DNA of 64,000 nucleotides, taken from contig WHVD01000031.1 of the NCBI GenBank assembly GCA_015178975.1, positions 434,001 to 498,000 on the forward strand, given 5' to 3'. Numbering within the stretch: position 1 is the first letter of the stretch; every line of letters begins with the position of its first letter. The stretch comes from Hysterangium stoloniferum (taxonomy: Eukaryota > Basidiomycota > Agaricomycetes > Hysterangiales > Hysterangiaceae). Shown in pieces: positions 10,115-22,717 of the stretch. The notes under the pieces were generated by a model. It saw only the letters and a program-made list of their open reading frames with translations. It did no database searches and was not told where the DNA came from. A program made the translations under genes and the position numbers.

Positions 10115-13100
10115 ATGTCAGCCAACGAACACACCCCACTTCTCCAGGATGACACTAACGGTACTACCACTGTCAACAAAATCCTTGTCGATCGACCAGG
10201 GCCGCTGGAGATTTCGGCAACGAATCGGCGTTCGATTTTGGCTGGAATATGGATGGCTACATTTCTTTCTGTGAGCCATTTTTTCCCTGTTGCATGTTCG
10301 GCTGAGATGAGCGAGCCATTAATGGTGACTTTTTTAGTGTTTGAATAGTGAGTCTGCGATTTATATATAGCCAAAGCTTCCTTTTGCGCACTCTGGAAGC
10401 TCCATGAAGATGGTGTGAGAACACGTTACTTCCCATTGGGAATGTTCCTCGCGGAAATATACGCAAGATTTCTTAGTATCCCTATTCTAGTATATCAGTC
10501 TACAGAGTATAATTGAGCTATGGCCTGGGCTGGTTATATCGTCAAACCGTATAACAGTCGTGCAGAAGGCCAGACTGTAAACTATGACATACAAAGAGTT
10601 CAGCCTATTTTTCTAGGCAAACTACAATTGTTTCTTTATTTTTCATATCATGGAATTCTTTGACTGTCTACTGATTATTCTCCTAATTTCTTCGGCAGCC
10701 ACACTAGTCGCAACACGCATGTACCATATCTACTTCTTTGATATTTACGACGCACTGACTATACCCCTGCAGTGGTCTCCTCAATTTCTTCCGAATATAA
10801 CCAATCAAACCAAGCTAGTTGGCTCGGAACATCGTACGTCTTGTCTTTCTTTTCAATCCCTCCACTTTTGGGGATGACCTCGATCAATGTAGCTATCTTC
10901 TCGCAATGTGCGCATTTACACCACTTTATGGTCGTCTCTCGGATGCCATGGGCCGCCGTGGAGCTAACCAGACAGCCGTGTTCTTCGCTGGGCTCGGCAC
11001 ATTATGCTGTGGGCTGTCCAACAGATTGGACATGCTTATTGCAGCACGTTTTGTAAGCATATACGACTTTTAATTGGTTCAGTTCATTCCTTACGCTTGC
11101 GGAAGCTGAGTGGAATAGGTGGCGGAGGGGTCTTTACAACTGCATCGGTCATTACGAGCGATATGTTTAGCATGCGAGATCGCGGTCTTGCGCAAGGTAT
11201 TGAAAATGTTTTCAATGGTGTAGGTGCTTACTTGCCACTATACGCTCTTCGTGCTAACATAGTCAGGCTGGTATGGAACTCGGCGGTCCGCTTGGTGGAT
11301 GGATTAGCGACCGGTATATCTCCTGAATAGTTTTCGCTACAAAATCGAGTTGACGACAGGAGATAGATTCGGATGGCGCTGGGCATTTTTAATACAACTT
11401 CCGCTTTGGGTCGCCTCCTTCATTTTAACGGGCTACAACCTTCGTTATGTTACTCCGGTGTGTGGTATAATCATTTCAGCATGCTTTAACCACTCATGAT
11501 ATCCTCAGGGCCGAGGACAGAACACCAAAGATATCCTCAAGCGGATCGACTACGGCGGCACTCTCACGCTTTTGCTCTCCGTCCGCATTCCCCCATTTTG
11601 TTTTGATTGTTACTCATACCCCATACAGATCGGCTCACTCCTCTTCTTCCTCAGCTATAAGTACAACGATGATCTTCCATTCAGCTCTCCTTCTGTTATT
11701 GCCTCCGTGGTCATCTGCATTGTCACATTCATTGCATTCGTTCTCATTGAGCTACTCATCGCGCCTGAACCCGTTCTTGCTCCCTTTTTATTAAGGCAGA
11801 GGGTTCCCATCGTGATTGGAATAAGTAACTTACTTGTGAGTCCGGTTCAGATGTGAAATTCTTGGTTGAATGTGACATGAACACGCCAAGGTCTCGATGT
11901 GTATCTTCGCCGTCTTGTATTTCTTCCCCATGTTCTTCGAGACGGTCATCTTGACGTCTGCGTCGACTGCTGGTATGTGTGTCATTCATATTAATGTTGC
12001 TGTTACGCTGAACGGGTTGTAGGTGCTCACTTGCTTCCAAACAGTATCGCAATGTCCACAGGATCATTATTTGCCGGGTATGTGGTACAATTTGTGCTGC
12101 AAATTTTAAGGCTGAGAGTATGCCTATAGCTGGATTATGTCAAGTACAGGGAAGTACAGGATTATCGACATGATATTCGGTATATGTCCGGCAATTGCGA
12201 CTGTTAGTCTATTCGGGTTTCCTGTCTGGTTATGGTCTACTAATCAGGGGATATGTAGATGCTCTTGACTCGTCTCAACGAGAACTCTGGGATGTTTGCA
12301 CAATGGTTTACTATCGTATGTGACCTTTATCATATAATATATGATAAACCCTGATCAATGATCAGGTTCCCCTTGGATTTGGTAACGCAGTGGTATTTCA
12401 AACAATGCTAAGTTAGTGCCTGCCTTCCTGACCACACATGCCGCATACCAACCGTATTGCCTACTTAAATAGTTGCCCTTCTGGTGAACATTGATCGTTC
12501 AGCAATGGCCGTGGCGACCGGGTTTGTACAGCTCTGGCGTGGTATTGGTAAATACGCCATTGTCTCGCATGTTATTATCTCCATCCTTACAGATTTGGAC
12601 ATGAACAGGTCAAGTATGCGGTGTCGCGTTCGCCTCAGCTGTATTCCAATCCATACTCGATCGGGAACTAACTAAACGCATCACCGGTCCTGACGCTGCC
12701 GACGTAAGTCTCTTCGGATTCGACAGTCTGATGCTGTATGGGCTCATGAGTTAACTCGTTTGACTCGACACATAGATGGTCCACCAAATCCGCCACTCCT
12801 CCAGCCTGGTCGCGACGCTTCCGCCTGATCTTCAACGACACGCGCAAGCGTCTTATGGGATCGCAATACAAGGGGTGTTTGTACTTGCAGCCTGCTCGTC
12901 CTTCTCAGCGTTCCTTATTCGCCTCGCGGTACGTCATCCCTCTGTTTATCTTATTCCATATTGAGGTTCCCCTTTAAATATCCATCTGTAGATCCCAGAG
13001 AAATCGTTAGACGACGAGGGTGCGCCAGATGCGCCTCCAAAACCCGTTACAAGTGGTGATGTGGAGCGACAATCACAACAAACGCTGTCCGACTCTTGCG

Positions 13101-13168
13101 TTGTCGCCCATAATGATGACGAGCAAGCCGCTCCTGCTAGTGGAAAACCTCTCGACTTGTTTCAGTAA
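10115..13168 (+). CDS. MFS transporter 1 (FNX1/VBA-type, multi-intron)
   Basis: Membrane exporter of the major facilitator superfamily, probably 14 helices, resembling fungal Fnx1/Vba vacuolar amino-acid or drug transporters. The start at 10,115 gives MSANEHTPLLQDD, an N-terminal LL motif common in vacuolar carriers. Later exons read ASWLGTSYLLAMCAFTPLYG, GRLSDAMGRRGANQ (MFS motif A), GIGGGGVFTTASVITSD, DRFGWRWAF, GFGNAVVFQTML, RGIGQVCGVAFASAVFQSIL and a hydrophilic tail ending DLFQ. About 14 short introns are needed; one at 10,717-10,772 is GC-AG, others include 10,834-10,892, 11,053-11,105, 11,220-11,266 and 11,314-11,366. Frame stays open from TLVATLVSSISSEYNQ to the stop. The join of exon 1 (ends ATFLS, ~10,270) to TLVAT (10,700) across ~420 bp does not stay in frame with the obvious splice sites, so a microexon or a lesion is possible there. 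Substrate unknown. Confidence 0.8.
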
Positions 13169-13488
13169 TGAATAGAGCAGAGTCCCCTATCCTCACCATG
13201 TGTCGCCCGCGAGTTTTGTCACGGCAGCGCCCAGTCAGGCCTTGTTTCACTCTCAATTTTTCTCAGTTTTTTCTCTGAAAAACAATGCTTAGCATTGTTA
13301 TTTAGTGCATTTTCGACTACCCTCCTTTACCCTCTTCATATATCTCTTTCTCTTACAGCTGTTTGCATTACGCAAGGGCGCGCTAGAATATCCGAAAATA
13401 TTGCATAAAAATTGCGAACCTCAGCTCCTTCAAATGTTAACCGACTACCCTGTAGTTTGTATATATATATTAATACTACATATCTAGC

Positions 13489-13905
13489 GAGTGTGAATTA
13501 TCATGTTACAACTAAAAACTTGAATTGTAGCATATTCCCCAAAATTGGAGTCCATATGAGCTTGCAAACTAACCACTGCACCAAACTGAATGAACTTGTA
13601 ATATGTTATTATGTAATTAGGTAGTAATTAATGACCTCTCTCAGCTGTTTCAGTTGAAATAACAGCCATAAACTCGTCAGGTAAATGCATACAAACCAGC
13701 TTCATACAGTTCCATGGCTGGTATTTAGACCACAACAGCTGGGAGTGGTCATTTTTTACTATAGAATTACATGCTCAATAACATATTGAGCTCATTCAGT
13801 TTGGTGCAGCAGTTGGCTCACAAATGAGTTCACAGGCTCAAATGGAATTTTGGAAAATGTACTACTGGTTAAATTTTGGAGTTGCAATGTGATAATTCAT
13901 TAGAT
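13489..13905. repeat. Large imperfect inverted repeat (fold-back element)
   Basis: The left arm ~13,489-13,625 and right arm ~13,765-13,905 are inverted copies. For example CTGCACCAAACTGAATGA at ~13,575 matches the complement of TCATTCAGTTTGGTGCAG at ~13,793, and GAATTATCATGTTACAACT matches the complement of GTTGCAATGTGATAATTC. The ~140-base loop is unique. No coding capacity. It looks like a fold-back or MITE-like element. The 320 bases between the MFS stop and this repeat hold only AT-rich spacer. Confidence 0.65.
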
Positions 13906-14480
13906 ATAATAGGATTAATATATATATGTAGATAAAGTTACAAGGTGATTGGTCAACATTTGAAGCAGCCATGAGGTTTGCAATTTTCATGCAATATTTC
14001 TGGGTATTCTAGTATGATGCAAACAGCTGTAATGGTATATTCAAGATGTCATCAGATTCAAAATATACTATTGGCCAGCACTGTAGAGAGTCTAATCAGA
14101 AAGAGACTTAAAACAATTCAAGCTCTGAGTCACAATCACAGTCACACACTCTACTTCATATACATATACATATACTTTGGCATCCACAGCCTCACACAGC
14201 TCATTTGAGTTCATCCATTATCCATCACAGTATCTATATCATGTCTGACATAACCTCGTCATCTAAAATTTTTATTGATCAAATCCCACTACATTAATTT
14301 CCCTCTCTTCATCAACATTCCCCCCATCCCTCAATCTCCTGACAAACCTATCCCCTTCTTTCACATCAGCATGACCCTCATCTCTCAGCTGAAACCCATC
14401 CATGCTTCCAAATGATATCTTTGCAGTCTTCATCAAATCAAAATTTGACCTCCATTGCTCACAGTGATATCATCTACATC
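13906..14480. other. AT-rich spacer with TA/CATA microsatellites
   Basis: Contains ATATATAT at ~13,920 and a TATACATATACATATAC run at ~14,158. No frame of interest, RNA gene or element end is seen. Confidence 0.5.
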
Positions 14481-15126
14481 TGTTAAGCTTGGGGCTTACA
14501 GGCAGGGTTCCAGGTAAAACCTATGGAGGTTCCAGGTGGCAGGTAGGACCTGGCTTCAGCTTATATATGCCCTCACACAATTGTTATGTCCTATTTCTGA
14601 CAAGGATGAAATAGATGACCCATGGGGCTTGGGATGTAAGAGGTGTCCAAGACAGGAAGTCTGAAGACTTGAGAATGATGGGAAGAGGCAGGTGGGACAC
14701 CCTGTGGGTTCTGAGAATATGTTGTTACAAAGTCAGAAACTAACTGGTAGAGTACTAGAGGTATGCTAAGCTGAATTTCTGATTGGATTGTAAACACATA
14801 CATACATAGGCTAGACTATGTACAGTATATAGAATGAAAGATTATTGTGCTACAAAACCAATGGGACAAAAAGACAAAAAGGGCAAACAAGAAACAAGGC
14901 AGGGGTGTCCATACTAGGGACAAGGCCAGGATGAAACAGGAACATACACAGGGGACATAATAAACCAGATGTCAACCAGGTTCAGGGGTGGATCAGGAAA
15001 AGATCTCCAAGCATCTAAGGGATCTGGGATGCCCAGGCAGGACCCAGTTGGCAGGTTGTACTGTGAGAGAGAGATAAAGACATATAGAGTAGGATCTGGG
15101 ATCCAGTGGGTTTCCCAGTCCTAACA
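14481..15126 (-). mobile_element. Degenerate solo LTR, family A (reverse)
   Basis: Starts TGTTAAGCTT and ends CCTAACA. The reverse complement carries family A landmarks: CTGAAGCCAGGTCCTACC (from ~14,545), then the TCAGAAATTCAGC block with the upstream ACAATCC (~14,770-14,790). Nearly all CpGs are gone. ACATC lies directly before it and again 9 bases after it (15,136-15,140), a possible but imperfect target duplication. Confidence 0.65.
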
Positions 15127-15395
15127 ATGATGATGACATCAAGATCTACCTACATACAGTGACTCTCAAAATCTTTTCAATGTTTGACATTTGCATATTG
15201 GCAGGCCACTACCAGGGGAGAAAAAATAGCAAAATATCTCAAAAAAATACAGTATACAGCTAAACATATGTAGAATCAGTGTCTAGAATATTATTATGTA
15301 ATATCCATTTTTGGGTATGCTAAAAATAGTTTATTCAGGCATGCTCATTGAAAAGATTTTGATGCTGATGATTATGATGCAATATATGCTATATT

Positions 15396-17317
15396 TTAAT
15401 ACTTGGTATACCCTCCCTTGGCCTTTATGACTGCCTCAATCCTTCTTGGCATGCTTTCAATTAACTTCTGACACTCAGAAGCTAATATATCTTCCCACTC
15501 CTTCTCTATCCTCTCCCACAACTCCAGAATCCCACTTGGTGCAGTGGCATACTGTCCCAGCTTTCTCTTCAAGTAATCCCATAGACGCTCAATTGGATTG
15601 AGGTCTGGAGATTGGGCAGGCCATGGTAGGACAGTCATTCCATTATTTTCAAACCATTCCTTTGCCTTTTTGCAGGTATGTTTTGGATCATTATCCTACT
15701 GAAAGATGATTTTAGCAGGGTCCAACTGGTAATACCTGATGCTGTTTTGGAGGTCTTCATCCAAGATGCTCCTGTAAAGTTCCCCATCCATTCTACCCTC
15801 AATCCTTGTGGCATAACCCACACCCTCCCACATGAAACTGTTAGAATATGATAATGTGATTAATTGTAATCTCATATCTCATCTTGTGACTGTATAGGTT
15901 CCAACTGGTTCACACATGTGATTGTTATATATAGTTTAGTGTTCACTAGATCTGTAGCACATTCATACACAGACCAGTGCACAGACCATGTATTCTAGTA
16001 TATAGTTAGTTCAGATGTGTGAAGAGTGGTAAAAGTTCTAACTGTTCTATATATGAAGAATATTGACCTTTTAGGTACAACACAACGATGTATTGACTAT
16101 TTAGTTCAATATGGTTAAGAGGATTAGCTATCCTAAGTAGAATAGGTAGCTAAGATGAATGAAAGAGAATCAACTTTGAAGTTCGATTATGAGCGACTAC
16201 TCGAGTGTTCAAAGAAATAATGAGAGAGTTGAATAAACAGAGTAGCACGGATACAGTCCGTGCGGATCGAGATAACAGTTTGAGTTTCGACTAGTGTAGT
16301 TCGAAACTATGATTGCACTGGTAGTTAAAGCCTATCTGTGATGGTCGAGATGATACCCCAATCACAACTTGCAGGACACTAAGTGGGTGTCTGGGCAAGT
16401 CATGGTTACAGGGTAAAAAGTGTCTGTCTTTTGGTGCCGAGTGTACCCACAAGTATACACAGAGCTTCAAACTAATGAAATGGTGCAATATTTGAAGAAT
16501 ATAAAGGATAGAAAAATATGAATAAAATGTGTAAAATATAAAATAAAATAAAAGGAGTGTTTTACCACAATGAAACTGTGGTAAAAGCATACCCTTCACA
16601 AGATGAGGAGTAGATCCCTCATCTGAAAGCCTAGTTATATCACCAGTTTAGCATCTACCTGCTCTACTCTTAGTGGCTATGCTCCAACAGTAGAGAGTCC
16701 TCATACTGTGATCACCAGGCTAGCAGATTATTTTAACAGAAGCACCCCCAAACCATGACAGACCCTCCACCAAACTTCACTATTCCTTGAACTAGCATCT
16801 AATTCAGGCCTTCCCCAGTCTTTTTCCGTGCCCACTTCCTCCCATCTGATCCAAGGTGATTTATTTTAGTCTCATCAGACCATATAACCCTCCTCCAGTC
16901 ATCTAAAGTCCAATACTGGTGGGCCAAAGCAAAGTCAAGTCTCTTCTTTATGTGTTTCTTGGACAAAAGTGGCTTCTTCTTCTTCACAACTGCTTTCATC
17001 CTTGCACTCTTTAAGCTCCTCTGAACTGTATGAGCTGAGATAGTGTTGTTGGTGATGGTCCAAAGTGTTTTGGCTATGTCAACTGCAGTTTTAGTCCTTC
17101 CAGAGATGATCAAGTGGACTGCATGACCAATGTTGGTGGGAGAGAGCTTCTTGAGATGACCTCCAGTTGATTTTGGGAGGGTAGGAAGGTATTTAGAGTG
17201 AAGTCTGGAAATAGTACTAATGCTAATACCAGTTATTGAGGCAATGTATGGAGTGGAATGGCCATCTTCAAGCTGGGAGATAATGTATTGTTGCTGATCA
17301 GGTGTAATGGAGTGCAT
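15396..17317 (-). pseudogene. Tc1-like transposase, interrupted (element 1)
   Basis: Cut-and-paste transposase acting on the CAGTGA termini. From the ATG at 17,317 it reads MHSITPDQQQYIISQL (helix-turn-helix domain), then ALAHQYWTLDDWRRVIWSDE (first catalytic Asp), GGGSVMVWGCF, then across the LTR MWEGVGYATRIEGRMDG, then DNDPKHTCKKAKEWF (second Asp) and SPDLNPIERLWDYLK (third acidic residue, Glu), ending KGGYTKY at 15,396. The frame is continuous end to end except for two in-frame TAG codons, one just after GEGLN and one (CAG to TAG) just before DNDPKHT, plus the nested LTR. It is therefore a recently dead, otherwise near-complete copy. Both stops fit C-to-T decay. Confidence 0.85.
15839..16738 (-). 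mobile_element. Solo LTR, family D, inside Tc1-like element 1
   Basis: 900 bp with ends TGTTAGAATA and TATTTTAACA. The flanking pentamers are GAAAC (15,834-15,838) and GAAGC (16,739-16,743), a target duplication with one change. Removing the LTR and one pentamer rejoins the transposase frame exactly, as WGCF then MWEGVGY. It is related to the relic at 7335-7985 in opposite orientation. Confidence 0.85.
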
Positions 17318-17916
17318 GAGGGATTGCTGGTAATGAAAAGAGCTAGGTGTTGAAACAGTTGAATAACTCTTGACAAACACCCTGTGAGTGTGAGGAAAGT
17401 AAACACTAAGGAGACTTTCCCACACCCACAGCGGAGTATGCTACAGGGTGCTCACCTAAGCACCTACACCTTACTAGGTAACTCACTCAATACTGCACCT
17501 ACAGTGCTGGGAAAAATACTACAAATATCAGAAAAATATAGGGAACATCATAGACTATGTAAGAGCTGTAATATCATACTCTAACACTAGGAATGTCAGA
17601 ATTGACTATAAATCAACAAGTCACATGACCATGTTGAATACAATCAACAAAATCATATGATTTGGCCAGTTAATATAGCATATATGTATTACATCATAAT
17701 CATTAGCATCAAAACCTTTTCAATGAGCAGGCCTGAATAAACTATTTTTAGCATACCCAAAAATGGATATTACATAATAATATTTTAGACACTGATTCTA
17801 CACATGTTTAGCTATATACTATATTTGTTTGAGATTTTTTGCTATTTTATCTCCCCTGGTAGTAGCCTGCCAATATGCAAATGTCAAACATTGAAAAGGT
17901 TTTGAAAGTCACTGTA

Positions 17917-18993
17917 TATCAGTTTGATTAATTCATCATACATTACATTCCATCACCACATGAACTGGAGCAGTACTACTATACAGCACAGTTCATGCAA
18001 ATCTGAGATCATTGTTCCCAGTATTGTGTCATTCAGAGTCCCTAAAGAAATTGAATGTAAAGACCCTCATTGCTTTAAGCCTCCCAAGTTCTTCATATGG
18101 CTTAGGGGCATGTTCTGCTCCTGCTGTTGACTACTTTACATTTCACTTACCTGAAGTTGATGAATGGGTTGGGCCAATTGTGCCTGAATTTTCTATAGTC
18201 CCACCCACTTTCTCTCACTGCACAAGAATGAAGCACATCCTATCTCAGTCCCGGGCATTAGCAAGGCCTCAATATGGTTTGAGACATATGTATTACCCCT
18301 GCTATTCAACTAGCTATCATTGCAACTCAGTGCCCCTTGTCCTTGTTCATATGATCACTACTCCATCATCACCTTACCCTCATTCTGACTCACTTTAATT
18401 TATCATTTCCCCATGTGTCCAATATTTCTTGTGATTCCTTCCTGAAGTTCTCACACTCCTTTAACATGTTTAATTCCTTCTTTCTCATTTGGCAATCACC
18501 ACATGCTTCAATGTAGACTCCCCCTGTACATATTATTCAGACCTTGACTAACATTCTTACTAAGATTACTTGCACCATATCACATTGTTATTGTGTCATT
18601 GCATGTACATACATGTGTGTTTCAACTGATGCTCCCTTATGTATATAAGGGCCACATGTTTGCCCACTATCAGGATCCCTGTCATTTCAGAACCCTGCAA
18701 GCTGTTTTAGCCTCATAAACCCTCCAGTGTCCCATTATCAGTATCCCCACTCATGGTAGCACTGCTTGTGGCACCCCTGACACTTGTTTCTTTGTATCTT
18801 AGCACCTTAGCCTTCCATCCTGTCTTTGTTCTGTTCACTCCCCCATCACTGTTCCACATACATATATGTACATCCCATTTTGCCACCTCACACCTTTTCA
18901 GAATACTTTGCTATATTGTATTTAGTCTCATTTGGATTCCCATTCCTTCCCCTACTTCTTTTTGACTTGTCATCACTCACTTCTCTGATCAGC
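17917..18993. other. Repeat-derived, no recognisable gene
   Basis: AT-rich with C/T-rich stretches on the plus strand. A 128-residue plus-strand frame (18,012-18,398) has no domain or start context I can support. The region is CpG-poor and probably old transposon sequence. Confidence 0.45.
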
Positions 18994-19857
18994 TGTTAGG
19001 ACCAGAAAACCCACTGGGCTCCAGACCCCATCCTACATGCACCCAACTCTCTATACCAGGTTACAGCTAACCAGAAAACCCACTAGCATCCAGACCCCAC
19101 CTTATATGCACCCAACTCTATACCCACCAAGTTGAAGTTCACAACTGGACAACCTGCTGGGACCCAGACATCAAACCTGTCTATGCCTGACCCTCTGTGT
19201 CTCATGCACCAGTCATTGGAATACCTGCCATGACCCATGCATGTCAACCTGGCTATATCTGACTCTGTCCCAAGTACCAGTTCACTGGACTCTACCTGGA
19301 GAACTCATCAGCTCTCTAACGGAGCCTCATTCCCATTATGGTCAAATGACCTGTCATGTTTTGGCCCCTGCTCCCATTCTGTTCTGTCTTTAACACCTAG
19401 TTTGGTGTTTACTTCTCTCATTTCATGATCACTTGTTTTGATCTTTATTATTACCAGATTTGGTATTGCATACATTCCACAGTCTATATAGTCTTGCTAA
19501 TGTTGTACATACAATCCAGTCAGAAAATCAACTAAGTTCTCCCCCAGTTACTTAGCATATATCCCACTCCACCCCCATCTCACATCTTTGAAACACAACA
19601 CTATTGACCTTGTCAGAGCCTGTGGGTTTTCCAACTGGTCTCCCAACCTATTGACTGTTTGACCCCAACCTATTGACTGTTCAAACCTACATATCAACCT
19701 ATCGACTACACCCAGACTCCCCAGGTTTTCCATCTGTCTATTTGAAATTGAACATCATGATCTCATGAGGGTGCAGCCTATAAGCTGAAGCCAAGTCCTA
19801 CTGGATTATCTGCAGGTTTCTCCAGAAACCCTCCATGAGCCTGTATGACACTTAACA
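18994..19857 (+). mobile_element. Old solo LTR, family A, TCAGC target duplication
   Basis: TGTTAGGACC at 18,994 to CACTTAACA at 19,857. The repeat TCAGC lies at 18,989-18,993 and again at 19,858-19,862. It contains the family A landmarks: AACACCTAGTTTGGTGTTTA, CAGTCTATATAGTC, CAATCCAGTCAGAAAATCA and AGCCTATAAGCTGAAGCCAA. A ~60-base segment near the start (ACCAGAAAACCCACT...) is duplicated. Nearly free of CpG. Confidence 0.88.
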
Positions 19858-21164
19858 TCAGCCCTCTGATCATCTGTCCTATTGTAGTATAAAGCTCCTT
19901 CATGTATGCTACAGTTTTTTCAGTTCAAATATCAACTTAGATTACTCCCTTCTAGTTCTCAGTCCTATTACTCCTATTCTAATACCCTCAAGGGTATCTT
20001 TGGCAAGCCATGACCTCTCACCTTATGACTCTTAGTAATTTGGCCCCCCAGTTGACTGAGCTAAGTGTTGATCTTTGTTCCTATCATACTATCTGCTCTG
20101 TTTGACATACCAGAGCACCCTAACAGTTTGTGCAAGGGTGAAACACATAAGTTGAAGCCAAGCTCCACTACATTTATAGAGTTGGACCTCCTGACTAGTA
20201 TGATCTCTATCATTGGCCCCCTGATTGACTATGTTATCATCATCAGCCCTTCCCAACTTAGAACCTCCTCTCCCCATTTAGCTTAGATCTTAACACCCAT
20301 TATTGAACAAGCAATTCAATATATCTGTTGGAACCATCATCTTGGGATCCGTATTCACCTCTCCAGCTACCCACTATCTGATGCCTCTGACACTAGCATC
20401 CCTGATGACAGTATCTTGACAACTGTCACAACCATTACAAGACCATTTCTGACAAAACTTCTGACAAGTCTTTGACTCTTCAACTCAATTACCTTTCAAC
20501 ATTCATGATATTATTTGACTTAAACTTCAACTTGTCTTAGATTGACATTATTTAGTATTTCATATATAATTTCATTCTTATATCATATTATGGTCATTGT
20601 TTAACATTGAAAGGCATAAAAGGGCAACAAAAGGAGTAAGGAAAGGCAATCAGAAAATCTGTACTTTAGTTGTTCCATCTCTGTATTATCTAATCATTGA
20701 ACTTTACCAAGACCTTTCTGACATGGTCATTCATGAGCCATTATGTCCTAGTATAGCCTCACACTTTATCACCAGGGCAAATTGATACTTTGTCAAAGAG
20801 GTATTCAGTACTTTGACTTAGTCAAGAAATTTTGATTCATCTCAACAACTCATACTCAAGCTATTTCCTTTTGGGTCACACTCTTCCATTTCCATTCCAA
20901 CAGCTCTCTGCTATTCCTTGTATCATTTCTTTGTGTTACTTGCCTTCCTACACTCCTATTGTCTCTCTCTCTTAGTGTCTCATATTTTAGTCTTCAGCAA
21001 GTCTGAGGCTCTAATCATCATCAACCTTAGACTCTGGCCCTCTGGTATCAGCATTTATTACTTTCTTTGATCACACTTCTCATTTGTTTCCAAAGCACCC
21101 TGACAGTTTATGCAAGGGCACAACACATATATTGAAGCCAAGCTCCACTTGCTTTGTAGAACTC
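19858..21164 (+). repeat. LTR family C relic(s)
   Basis: Not a gene. The stretch shares ordered blocks with 25,270-25,960 and, reversed, with 23,791-24,180: a TATA-like AGTATAAAGCTCC (19,887), CAGTTCAAATATCAACTTAGA, CAAGTCTGAGGCTCTAATCA (~20,998) with ATCAACCTTAGACTCTGG, and TTGAAGCCAAGCTCCACT (twice, ~20,150 and ~21,132). The repeated 3'-end motif suggests two overlapping or nested copies. Strongly CpG-depleted. 20,300-20,850 holds nothing more specific. Confidence 0.55.
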
Positions 21165-21921
21165 TGTTATGGCTGGAAATCCTGCCAGACTCCAGGCACT
21201 AACTTATATGCACCTGCACCCTACACACACCAATTATCAGTTTACCAGAAAACCCACCAGACTCCATACATCAGACCTGTGCACACTTGACCTTCATTAC
21301 TTCATGTATCAGTCACCAGAATACCCACCGGACTCTGCTCCTGTCTATCTCCAACCCTGTCCCACACACCAGTCACCAGACCCCACTCAGAAAACCCAAT
21401 AGCTCTCTAACTAAGCCCTGTTTCCATTATGGTCAAATGACCTGTCACAATTTGGACTCCACTCCATTCCATTCCATTCCTAACACCAAGTTTGGTGTTT
21501 ATTTATCTCATTTCATGTTTGCTAGTTTAGTTTTCATTATTACTGGATTTGGTATGTTATTCATTCCACAGTCTATATAGTCTGGCAGATGTTGTACATA
21601 CAATCCAGTCAGAAAATCAGCTTAGATTCCCCCCAGTAATCTCAAGTACATTTTCTGCTCTAATCTCCTCTTTGAAACACACCACTTGAGTCTGTGGGCT
21701 CCGACCCATCTATCACTTGACCTCTGACCAATTTATCTCAACTCCCCGACCTCTCAACCCACAGACTTCTCCTGGACTTCCTGGGATTCCTGTCTGCCCA
21801 TTTGAAATTGAACAAGATGATCTCACAAGGGCACAGCCTATAAGCTGAAACCAAGTCCTATCAGCTTTCCTGCAGGTTTCTCCAGAAACCCTTTAATAAG
21901 CTCCATGTACAACTCTTAACA
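21165..21921 (+). mobile_element. Old solo LTR, family A, AACTC target duplication
   Basis: TGTTATGGCT to CTCTTAACA, 757 bp. AACTC occurs immediately before (21,160-21,164) and after (21,922-21,926). It is collinear with the intact LTR at 35,150. By hand count it holds about 3 CpG against about 64 in the intact LTR. It is inserted into a family C relic, which resumes at 21,927. Confidence 0.9.
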
Positions 21922-21926
21922 AACTC

Positions 21927-22717
21927 AACCCCTGGTAAAGTATGTATAGACCACTCAGTCTTCTGCCTAGTTTCCTTTTGTTCTTCACACCTTAACAATT
22001 TATGGCACAGTCAACTTCACCATGGAGCTACATACATAGCGCTGGTGTAATTAATAAATTTGGGGTTGTAGTTGGAAATTGGGAATACTTGGGTGCTAAC
22101 TGTCACTTAAAAGATAACAGTTGGTAGGAATATGTGAAAGCTCAGAATCAGATCCTAAGTTTGGGCCAAAACCATGGTTGAGATCAGGTCCTAAGAGATA
22201 GAAAAGTCTAATAATTCACAGTCTGCAATTGCTAGTATCTTGGTTTATTTTGATGGATGATAGATGAGATTGCATACTACCATAATTTAAATACTGAAGA
22301 TATTGTATGGAATATCAGAATGAGACACTTGTCTCACTATTTCATGAGATACAGTATATGTATAACAATCTTAGCTTCTACAAATGATATCACAAGAAAG
22401 GGATTTATTTTACTACTAAGGGATTTAAAACAAAACATGTTGTAAGGGGATTTTCTACTTATTGTCTTTTAATTTTCTATCAGGTCTATATTTTGTTAAC
22501 CCACTTCCCAATTATTTACAGTCTCAAATCCCCTGACTAGTCTAACCCTTAGAGATTCTTTTAAATTGCTCCCTGTAATTTTCTCATATTTTTTCAGATA
22601 GCTATTCCTATTAAAGGTATAGATGGAAGGCTGCTGTCTAATACAACCTTGCATTGGCATCAGTCCAAACATTGATAGGACCAAACTGTATTCCTCAATA
22701 ATAGCAAGTATGATATA
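21927..22717. other. Continuation of family C relic, then AT-rich spacer
   Basis: 21,927-22,010 resumes family C sequence (CAGTCTTCTGCCTAGTTTCC, also near 25,897). 22,010-22,717 is AT-rich with no open frame of interest on the plus strand. A 148-residue minus-strand frame spanning 22,496-22,942 crosses the end of Tc1-like element 2 and is not a gene. Confidence 0.45.

Larger units (their letters stand above)
15157..17914 (-). mobile_element. Tc1-like element 1, long TIRs, carrying a nested LTR
   Basis: Both ends are CAGTGACT... flanked by TA (15,155-15,156 and 17,915-17,916). The terminal inverted repeats are about 240 bases: left ~15,157-15,400, right ~17,675-17,914. Both contain TTTGACATTTGCATATTGGC, AGTGTCTA-AATATTATTATG and GGGTATGCTAAAAATAG in inverted order. 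A 900 bp LTR sits inside; without it the element is about 1.85 kb, a normal Tc1 size with long TIRs. The transposase is on the minus strand. Confidence 0.88.
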
